Source of the DNA: Hormiphora californensis
Taxonomy: Eukaryota > Ctenophora > Tentaculata > Cydippida > Pleurobrachiidae
DNA length: 64,000 bases
Assembly (NCBI GenBank): GCA_020137815.1
Contig: CM035354.1
Span: 5,842,015 to 5,906,014 of the forward strand
Reading direction: 5' to 3'
In this document: piece by piece, positions 56,346 to 64,000 of the stretch
How positions within the stretch are numbered: position 1 is the stretch's first letter
Layout of the letters: every line of letters begins with the position of its first letter
Program-made: the position numbers and the translations under genes
The notes under the pieces: model-generated
The model's database searches: none
The model's input: only the letters and a program-made list of their open reading frames with translations
What the model was told of the DNA's origin: nothing

Positions 56346-56399
56346 GTCTGGCGGCACCAGACCCCGCTTAGATCGCGATAGGGTCGTTGCCGTCAGACA
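56346..56399. mobile_element. Hairpin element, copy 3 of 3
   Basis: GTCTGGCGGCACCAGACCCC and, after a short centre, the roughly inverse GGGTCGTTGCCGTCAGAC. It lies about 120 bases after the stop of the glutaminase homologue, possibly in its 3' UTR. Confidence 0.65.
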
Positions 56400-57827
56400 G
56401 CTGTAGTTTACAAACTATCAGAATGAATCAGAGAGACACAACAGAATGATATGATATAGACGATGTGTTTTGTATGTTACGTGCAGGCCTGTGTGACGAT
56501 CTTGATATACGTTTATGAGAAGAAATTAGTGTTCATGTCAAGTGAGTTATATTTCATCTCAGTTTATTAAAACTCCGTGTTTTTCCATATTGCAAGGGTA
56601 TTCTCTACTTTGATTTAGCTTCACAAAAGTGAAACTAGGAGCCAAGACAGACCCTGCTTTGTCTACGTACTACGTGACGTAGCAGCCCCCTCTGTGTGCC
56701 AACACAGAGGGGCGCGACTTGCCCAAGACCCAGCTGTGTCTGATAGAGAATACCCTTGGTTCCTTGTGTGTACACCAGATAATAAAGTCATAGTCTTGGA
56801 AATTTGAAAATATAGATTAACCTAACAACAATGTATAAATCACCACTTTCACCCCTGCTTCTGTAGTTAATATAGTGGTTTAATATTCCAACACAAAACC
56901 CTCATATATCGCTCTCATTTTGCAGTATAAACTGCAACAACTTGTTGAATCAACAAGCAACAACAACTTAATAAGTGAAAAAACAGTGACAATAATGTGG
57001 GGGCGGGTAAAAAGACATGCTCTGAATCTGAAGATGCAACTTATCATTTTCTCTGGGATACTTCTCCAAAAACATTGTACAAACACTAAACTGGTCTTCC
57101 TAGAGCATAAACTTGTGATAAAAGAAACTGGCGGCAGCTGTAGTAATATATGCCTGTAAATGAGTTAAAATGAATTTGTGAAGGATCTAAAAATAATTTT
57201 AAAGCTGTGAAAATTATAAATTTTAAATTCTATGAACTCTCGGTAGAAACCACAGAACAAACACCACACACGTCTCAAAGTGATACTCAAACAGTGTATA
57301 ATAGAGACAACACTGGTAACGAATAGAAAGGTCAACTTTATACGTTACCAAGATGAACAAGGAATTATTGGCACAAAGGTCAAATACCTGTCTGACAAAA
57401 CCAACGTTGTCGAGTTGTCAGATCAATAATTTAATTTTAATGGGATAAATGGGATGTAATTTATTGTCTAGCTCGCCAAATTAACGAGATTGTGCAATTG
57501 TTACGCTCTGACAACAAATTGTACAGTAGGTAGTTAAATATTGTGCTGACACTTCAGGGGAAGGGGATATTTGGGCAAGGGAATATATCGTGTAAATATA
57601 CTATTAATATGGTCATAAAATTAGTATGTTTAACAAGATTAAGATTTCTCCCCCTCACGCAATCATTAGTGGCCAAGTTATCAACCAGGCGCACTTTAAA
57701 TTCTGAATTACAGGGCGGTCATTCATTCACTCTCTGACGTTAATCAGTGTCCGTTCCACTGCAGAAATTATATAGAGCCACAAAAACTCCTCAGTATATC
57801 ATTGCTCACTCGGCAAGACATGCAGCA
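56400..57827. other. Convergent spacer, no gene recognised
   Basis: It contains an inverted pair CCCCTCTGTGTG/CACAGAGGGGC near 56690-56712 and an AATAAA at 56781 that may end the glutaminase-homologue transcript. Frames here have no recognisable domain. Confidence 0.5.
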
Positions 57828-59934
57828 TTAGGAGAAAACTCCAAAGTTGGCTAGACTCTCATCCTGTGACAGCATCTCATCTACTGTGTCCGGTGTTGGT
57901 GCCTGCATCTCATCTACTGTGTCCGGTGTTGGTGCCTGAAACAAGAGAGAGGTACTGTTAGGTGTTGGGTTGGTTTGTGTGTTGATTTGTTCTGTGGTAA
58001 TAACATGAAGTTGCCAAACAGTGCCCCCTTTTTCCTGCCCACCCGAACTAGGTGATACTGTTTCATGTTTCCTTCTCCTTTGCAGTTTGCACACCTACAA
58101 CCTTTTACAACAGCAGAGTTCTAACTAAATAACAAAGCGGAGTCATTGTTATTTTTTATCCCCTGACCCTCATGATGTGCATATAAATTATCTGATTGTA
58201 TAATACAAGCCCTCCCTAAAACATCTCTGATACACCTGATAGTGACTACTACTTGTTGCTTCGTTCTTTACTACACCATGATTTAATGCATGTCACTGTC
58301 CCTGGGTAGATCTAGGTGCATGTATTTCAATTTCATAGGTGCATGTATTCCAATTTCATGGGTGGGACCACCTTGATGGTGATGCCACCCCCTCTTAGGA
58401 GGGGTGGTTGCGTCACCAAGGAGGGACCACCGTGTCACAACTTCTCCCAGGAATTATATTTTAAATGCAGCGTGGTGGTAACTAGACGTGCCTTCTACTA
58501 GTCTGTATGACAGTTAAAACTGCTGATGACATATACGCGATACCCTCGCCCTATATGTATCTCTCTCTGACACGCAACCCTTCTTAATGTAAAATGAGGT
58601 AGAGTTGCAGTTGTGACGCAAGCTACCACCGCCTATCAAATTATCGTCACATGTCTCTCTTTCTAGCCGTCCCACACCCAATATCCGTTGCATGCACATT
58701 GCACAAACTTCCGCTTTGTGTTAGTGCTGGGTGCTTTTCTATACCCTTCTTGTAGTAGCTTTCATGCAGCCTGAAACCGTCCCATATTGTTCAGACAGTG
58801 ACACAGTATTTAGTAACCTAGTTTACTGTTAGCAACTTGAGTTTACTTTTGGTTACGATGTTACCCCTTGCCAGCGCGCACGAAGGTCGCCCTAAACAGA
58901 GTGTGAGGTGTCTTCGATACCAAAGTTTACTTACTGGACTGGGGAGACAGGGGGTTGGTGCTGCTGATACATCGGCAATATAACCTCCACCCTCATCGTC
59001 AGCAACGTAGTTCTGGGGGATAGAGATAGTAGGGGGTTATAGTCTATAAATATAGGGTTTAAAGGTAAGGGGATGATGGGGGGAAGTATCTGGCACCAGT
59101 CTGTAGAATTTAGACATCGCTAAATTAAACTGCCGTTTATCGCGGCTGACAGTTTTTCAAGAAAGAAGCCTTGCAAGAGTGCACTACAACATGTGTTTAG
59201 GCCACTTCAAAATCCGGTAGAAGCTAGAAGTTGCTGACAGTAGCTAGATGTGAATATAGCACACATTTTGCAGTTGTTACCTGGCTGTCGCTAGAGTCCG
59301 ATGGAGATGTAGAAGTTTCCTCTCTCTTCCCATTGATACCTGCTGCCTGCAACAAAATATTCTTGTAATTCTTGCATATATTTGTCAGTTTCCTTCTCTT
59401 GTTTGTTTGACAATGGCCAACGCATATATGGCCATTTTCTGTATATCACACTGCTATTTCTCTCTTTGAAGTCAAAATGTTGGTATAGTTTAGATAACTC
59501 TATCAAATATATATCAGACAGCTTGTTTTACCTTGTCTAGGTTGATATTGGGTAGGGAGTACGTCTTGAGAGGGGGTCTGTTCTCAGGATTGAGGAGAGT
59601 GTTCCTCTTTTTCGGAGTTTTTCGTCGTTTGAGGGTAGCCGGGGGAAGGGGAGGAGGTTCCGCACCATTAGATAGCTTTTTGTACTCTTGTAACAGGTGT
59701 TTATACTGTGCATCCCTCTTCTGGAGCTTCTCCTTCAGTTTCCTGTGAGACTCAATCTCCTTCCTCCATTCTTCAAGTTGCTCCGGCTTGCTGAGTCGGA
59801 CCTTGAATACACCTCGCCACGACATCTGGCTAGCTCTGTAGCTCTCCTCTGTCCTCTTTTGTAGGTCCCTTTCCACCTCGACCAAGTGCTTCTTGATAAA
59901 CAGGGCAGCGGGCCTTGCTTCTGGGTGGGGATTC
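57828..59934 (-). CDS. 3' exons of an unrecognised coiled-coil protein
   Basis: Four exons, 59532-59934, 59281-59346, 58935-59012 and 57828-57935, join in phase at GT-AG borders. The first encodes a highly charged helical stretch (KKHLVEVERDLQKRTEESYR, WRKEIESHRKLKEKLQKRDA) followed by a proline/basic linker (PPPLPPATLKRRKTPKKR). The rest is acidic, Ser/Pro-rich and probably disordered. The last exon contains a perfect 33-base duplication giving APTPDTVDEMQ then APTPDTVDEM. The protein ends in NFGVFS. The 5' exons are not seen; a foldback element and retroelement fragments start about 170 bases upstream, so the gene either spans them or is cut by them. I do not recognise the family. Confidence 0.65.
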
Positions 59935-60109
59935 CTGGAGAGGAAAGATGTGGTTACAATTTAGCACTTAGCAGTAACCCGAGCATTCCTAATTTTCTCA
60001 CAAACACCCCACGTCTTATAACGACTACCATTTCCTGCTAGTCATATTGAGAAGGAAGATGCCACCTTCAACAACAAGTAGTAAGGTGATAAGCCAGGAA
60101 TACCAAAAA

Positions 60110-61046
60110 AAAATTGTTACAAAGGATTTCCACCTCAAATGTACTCCTAAGGGTCACTTCTATCGATTCCAACCAATGTTCATATTTGTTCAGGGGTGCT
60201 AAGGCCTCATTTCCGGGTGGGCGTGGTACCTGTTTTTTCAGTCTGAGGCCAAAACCATAAGTACATACCCTTAAAATAGGAGTAGAGATAAGATCGAGGG
60301 TACTAGAGTGATCAGCGTCCTCGCATTAGTGGGGGTAGGTGCTAGAATTAAGTCTCTATCTCATCTGGTTAATTAGATAATTGGATAATTAGTTTTGCGC
60401 ATAACCGTTTTTTGGCTATATGGCTATAGCCACTTAGGAATGGTTTAAAGACTTTTCATTGGTGCCATTTTGTAGGCAAAGCGAATTTATGGGGGGGCGA
60501 CGTCGGACTTTTAAGCTCTATCTCCAACCGTTTAGCCGTTATTTGGCTTTTAAGATTCTCCAAATGAGCAAAATACGGTAAAATCCCCGATTTTGAACAC
60601 CGTTAAAGCCAAATAACGGCTAAACAGTTGAAGATAGAGCTTAAAATTCCGACGTCGACCCCCCATAAATTCGCTTTGCCTACAAAATGGCACCAATGAA
60701 AAGTCTCTAAACCATTCCTAAGTGGCTATAGCCATATAGCCAAAAAACGGTTATGCGCAAAACTAATTATCCAATTATCTAATTAACCAGATGAGATAGA
60801 GACTTAATTCCAGGACCTACCCCCACTAATGCGAGGACGCTGATCACTCTAGTGCCCTCGATTTTATCTCTACTCCTATTTTAAGGGTACTTATGGTTTT
60901 GGCCTCAGGCTGAAAATACAGGTACTACGCCCACCCGGAAATGAGGCCTTAGCACCCCTGAACAAATATGAACATTGGTTGGAATCGATAGAAGTGACCC
61001 TTAGGAGTACATTTGAGGTGGAAATCCTTTGTAACAATTTTTTTTG
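60110..61046. mobile_element. 0.94-kb near-perfect foldback element
   Basis: From AAATTGTTACAAAGGATTTC on the left to the inverse complement on the right, the two ~465-bp arms match almost throughout. The centre is near 60578, where AACGGCTAAACAG-type phrases mirror each other. No transposase frame. Its right end abuts a retroelement fragment. Confidence 0.9.
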
Positions 61047-61129
61047 TGGTTGAGGCAAAAATTTTAGTTAAATCACCTTATGACGCCATCAGCTGCAGCA
61101 ATAAGGAGGGAATAAGGATCAGGACGCGC

Positions 61130-61507
61130 GCAAAATTTCTCCTACTCTCAACATCGCGCCCTACGCAAAGTCAGAGAAAATCTCTATTAAAAACTTTGAG
61201 GAGACACGAGGAGGAAAAGAAGAGGAACTATATGGACCGGGTAATTCAGGTTGAGAAGGCCACCTTCACACCTGTAGTATTCTCCACTTCTGGTGCAATG
61301 GGTGATGACGCGGATAGACTGTACAAACAAATTGCAAAAAGTCTCAGTGCCCGAAACAAAAACACCTATGCTGATACTATTCGATACATCAGACAAAGGC
61401 TAGCTGTTTGCCTGTTGAAGACGACCATCATCAGTCTTAGAGGATACCGAGGAAGGCGTCCATGTCGAGTTGATGACAGTGTGGATTACAACCTGCTCTA
61501 TCTGTAG
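61130..61507 (+). mobile_element. Reverse-transcriptase-type C-terminal fragment (retroelement 3' end)
   Basis: The frame reads KRNYMDRVIQVEKATFTPVV, FSTSGAMGDDADRLYKQIAK, YADTIRYIRQRLAVCLLKT and SLRGYRG, then a stop. This pattern (ERxxxVExxxFTPLVFSTSGGMG, then IRxRLxFxLLRxxxxxLRGxR) is the usual C-terminal tail of reverse-transcriptase ORFs of non-LTR-type elements in marine invertebrates, from my knowledge of that family. Upstream domains are absent, so it is a 5'-truncated copy. Confidence 0.75.
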
Positions 61508-61570
61508 AGGAAGAAGACATAAATTTGATTGTTATTCTTTTTTAATAATTTTTCCCCCCAAAAAAAAAAT

Positions 61571-62180
61571 TATAATTTGGAGATGAACGTCGAAGTGGCC
61601 GTTCGTTCAGTGCGTTTCTACGCGACAGTGCTCCTTCATAAAACACTTTATGTGCCCAAAGCTGTAAAGCTGTTGCTCAAACTTTTTGAACTTCCAGTGG
61701 AAGTTTGTTAATACTTTCGAATGACCTTTAACATGCCAGTCCCCATAGTTACCAATTCAGTTGCCATGGCAACCGTGTTTTTGACGTTGAAAGGGGCGAA
61801 AAGAACCACCCGGCGAAGCCGGGTGGGTTTTCAAAATGCCCTTACTTGAGGCGCACCCAATGGGTGCGCTAGTCTCTATTATAATTTGGAGATGAACGTC
61901 GAAGTCGTTCGTTCAGTGCGTTTCTACGCGACAGTGCTCCTTCATAAAACACTTCATATGACTAAAGCTGTATAAGCTGTCATTCACACTTTGGAACTTC
62001 CAGTGGAAGTTTGTTAATATTTTCGAATGACTTTTAACATGTCAGTCCCCATAGTTACCAATTCAGTTGCCATGGCAACCGTTTTATAGACGTTGAAAGG
62101 GGCAAAAAGAACCACCCGGCGAAGCCGGGTGGGTTATCGAAAAGCCCTTACTTGAGGCGCACCCAATGGGTGCGCTAGTC
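61571..62180. repeat. ~305-bp direct tandem duplication with internal hairpins
   Basis: Two copies (about 61571-61876 and 61879-62180) share TAATTTGGAGATGAACGTCG, the hairpin CCACCCGGCGAAGCCGGGTGG (in halves CCACCCGGC/GCCGGGTGG) and the hairpin GCGCACCCAATGGGTGCGC. They differ by scattered substitutions and small indels. The repeat lies exactly between two retroelement tails, so it may derive from their 3' UTRs. Confidence 0.9.
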
Positions 62181-62247
62181 AACTAAAAAGCATATAATAA
62201 ATTAATTCATGGTCTTGATAATTCTTCTTATCCTCTTCATATTTACT

Positions 62248-62525
62248 TCACGTAACAAGCTCAGTGCAAGCTAGGTTGGCGATGGTGATCTTCCTCCGAT
62301 TTCCTCTCAAGGCTATGAGGCATGTCCTCAGTAGTGAGAACCGTAACCTCGTTCTGAGGTGAGCCATGACCTCAGCGTATGGTTCTCCTGTTCTTGTTGA
62401 GATTCGGGATGAGAGTGTCTTCAAGACTTTGTGAAACTCATTAGCTATCCCACCCGCTGTGTTCATGACCAATGGAGAAAATTTCCCTCCTTCAACTTCT
62501 CGAACCCGTTTACCGTATGATACCT
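62248..62525 (-). mobile_element. Second, divergent reverse-transcriptase-type tail fragment, opposite strand
   Basis: On the minus strand: GKRVREVEGGKFSPLVMNTA, GGIANEFHKVLKTLSSRIS, YAEVMAHLRTRLRFSLLRT and ALRGNRRK. It is the same tail as at 61130-61507 but from a clearly different subfamily (NTAGG in place of STSGA). An in-frame stop just upstream shows truncation. Confidence 0.75.
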
Positions 62526-62789
62526 ACGCAAAGTAAGAAAGTTCGAATCCCGGATCGACTCTACTTTTACTCAGGCACGTGCCGACGCTGCTGTAAATGC
62601 ACCAGGGGCTGTGGACAAAACAAATGATCAATGAATTATGGTGAAAGACATGGGATACCATGCGGTAATGCAGTACCTATAATAATAATAGGGTCGGGTG
62701 TGTAATTTTAGCCGGTTTTCTGTGAGTGTAAAACACTGATACTGGCCTCTTTCAGTGCAGATACGTTAATACAGATGCGTCCCTGTTGA

Positions 62790-62892
62790 TTCTCTCTCTC
62801 TATCTCTATTCAGTATCCCTCTGTCTCTGTCACTGCCTCTGTCTCTGTCTCTATCTATCTCTCTGTCTCTGTCTCTGTCTCCCCTCTCTTTC
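62790..62892. repeat. TCTCTG/TCTATC-type microsatellite
   Basis: Imperfect hexamer repeats (TGTCTC, TCTCTA). The 79-codon frame across it is a repeat artefact. Confidence 0.9.
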
Positions 62893-63101
62893 TTTCTGTC
62901 CATTAGCTACTTATTACCTACATTTCAGCACCTATTTTGCTGCCTGGCACGGTACTGCTAAGTTTAGAACATCAGTTGCTTTTTTGCCATCTACCTATCT
63001 ACAATTTCAACCTTTGCCATATTAACGAACATTTGATTTGACCACATTTGTTTTACGCTCTATTTGATTTGACAACCGTCTAACTTCTTCAGTAGTACAT
63101 A

Positions 63102-63419
63102 ATGGAAGAGCTAATACCGATTGAAGAGCTAATACCGATGACAGATGGATTACAACCGATGTCTTTGCGACCCCAAATGATCGCTATAAACCCATTTGGT
63201 GACCATCTAAAAATAGAAGACGAGATAATACTCCGACCGATAACCGAGGAGCCTTTTGAGAAAATGGCAATAAACCCGCTAGGTGGGAAACTCCAAATAC
63301 CTCAAAATGCCAGCACGGGATACGAAAGTGATGGTTTTCAGTATCGGAGGTTCTACATCTCTCAAGTTGTAATTATACCATCTCTTGTCATGATGGTGGT
63401 ATTCTCTCTACTGCTTACT
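63102..63419 (+). CDS. First exon of a small single-pass membrane protein, unrecognised
   Basis: ATG at 63102 opens 106 codons up to a GTATGT donor at 63420. The N-terminus has two short duplications: IEELIPM-type repeats (residues 4-13) and AINPFGDHLKI/AINPLGGKLQI (residues about 28 and 57). Residues about 88-104 are hydrophobic (VVIIPSLVMMVVFSLLL). No signal peptide precedes, so the acidic N-terminal part is probably cytoplasmic (type II or tail-like). Later exons would lie beyond 63.5 kb or outside the window. No family recognised. Confidence 0.5.
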
Positions 63420-64000
63420 GTATGTAATTCTGAGACATCTGAGGGGTGTTTTGAAGCTTGTATCTATCAGTGATCTACTATGCTCTCTCGATCCTTTTCT
63501 TCGCCTCTCAGATTATATGGATGATATTCTCAGACATGGTAAGAGCTGTATAACACTCGATCTTATGTACAGAGCTAGTACCTACTGCAGCTCGAGGGAG
63601 AGTCCGTGTGTGTGTGTGTACTGTGTTTTTGATTAAAAACATGTTTTCCAAAATTGAACAGCCGGTCTAAACCCCCCTGTAGCGTGACATTCAACTATCT
63701 TATTAGCATGTACTGAATGTAACACATTGACTCAATATACGGGCATTATTGTCAACGGCCACCAACTACACATTCTATGAAACTTTCATAAGCAGACTCA
63801 TGATACGTCACTAGATACGTCACTAGCATACGTCACATCACATTTACTATATTGCCTCACTCATTCTGAATGCTGGCATAATAGCAGGATATTATTCAGA
63901 CAGGGATCACTAGTGAGGCCCCCCCCCCCCTAACTGAATGAATGGAATGTGTGTGTGTGTCTGCCACCTGGATCATACTAAAAAGCTACAGCTGCTATAA
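63420..64000. other. Intron or intergenic DNA to the window end
   Basis: Apart from a poly-C run near 63920, a (TG)n run near 63950 and a direct repeat of TACGTCACTAG near 63804-63830, nothing is recognisable. Confidence 0.5.

Noticed and set aside
62525-62570. tRNA-like B box (GTTCGAATCCCGG)
   Set aside because: Flanking bases do not form the T-arm or acceptor stems and no A box lies at the right distance.

Overview
The window is nuclear DNA from an invertebrate animal. The genes are split by short GT-AG introns (mostly 80-400 bp) and include animal-type families: an adhesion GPCR, an SLC6 transporter, a VWD/C8/EGF secreted protein, a glutaminase with ankyrin repeats and a USP4/11/15-type deubiquitinase. 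Intergenic DNA is compact and rich in CT/GA microsatellites and foldback elements. An early-branching animal such as a sponge is my best guess, but no marker gene settles it. Exon borders were assembled by hand from splice signals and reading phase.

Layout. 0.8-2.0 kb (-): intronless signal-peptide/one-TM protein. 3.2-5.8 kb (+): type I DnaJ lacking a visible J domain. 6.4-7.2 kb: tandem repeat, then a frameshifted, intronless PPCDC relic. 8.7-17.3 kb (+): secreted protein with two VWD modules, C8-like regions and a terminal EGF; its second module shows a stop, a frameshift and a GC-rich 4-kb intron. 17.3-21.4 kb: no gene seen. 21.4-26.3 kb (+): complete 12-exon SLC6 transporter. 27.6-36.4 kb (-): USP4/11/15 orthologue. 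38.1-39.0 kb (-): DUSP12, head to head with a CCDC87-like gene (39.9-42.4 kb, +). 42.7-51.1 kb (-): complete 16-exon adhesion GPCR, with an intronless BTB/BACK gene nested antisense in one intron. 53.4-56.2 kb (+): glutaminase homologue. 57.8-59.9 kb (-): 3' part of a coiled-coil gene. 60.1-62.5 kb: foldback element and two reverse-transcriptase-type tail fragments pointing at each other. 63.1 kb (+): first exon of a small membrane protein.

The two most interesting items are both protein-coding. (1) The glutaminase homologue keeps its fold and ankyrin repeats, yet nearly every known catalytic and substrate-binding residue is replaced, including the Ser and Lys of the catalytic pair. It therefore looks like a pseudoenzyme under constraint. 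(2) The adhesion GPCR carries two successive HRM-GAIN-GPS-like modules, and only the one next to the membrane keeps a normal His-Leu-Thr cleavage motif.

A third theme is foldback DNA. There are at least seven inverted-repeat elements, three of them near-complete palindromes of 0.9-1.3 kb, plus a perfect 70-bp palindrome and a dispersed ~55-bp hairpin family seen three times. Many lie in introns, so they would be transcribed as hairpin RNA. The genes here are independent transcription units; apart from the nested pair and the DUSP12/CCDC87-like divergent pair, I see no functional coupling.
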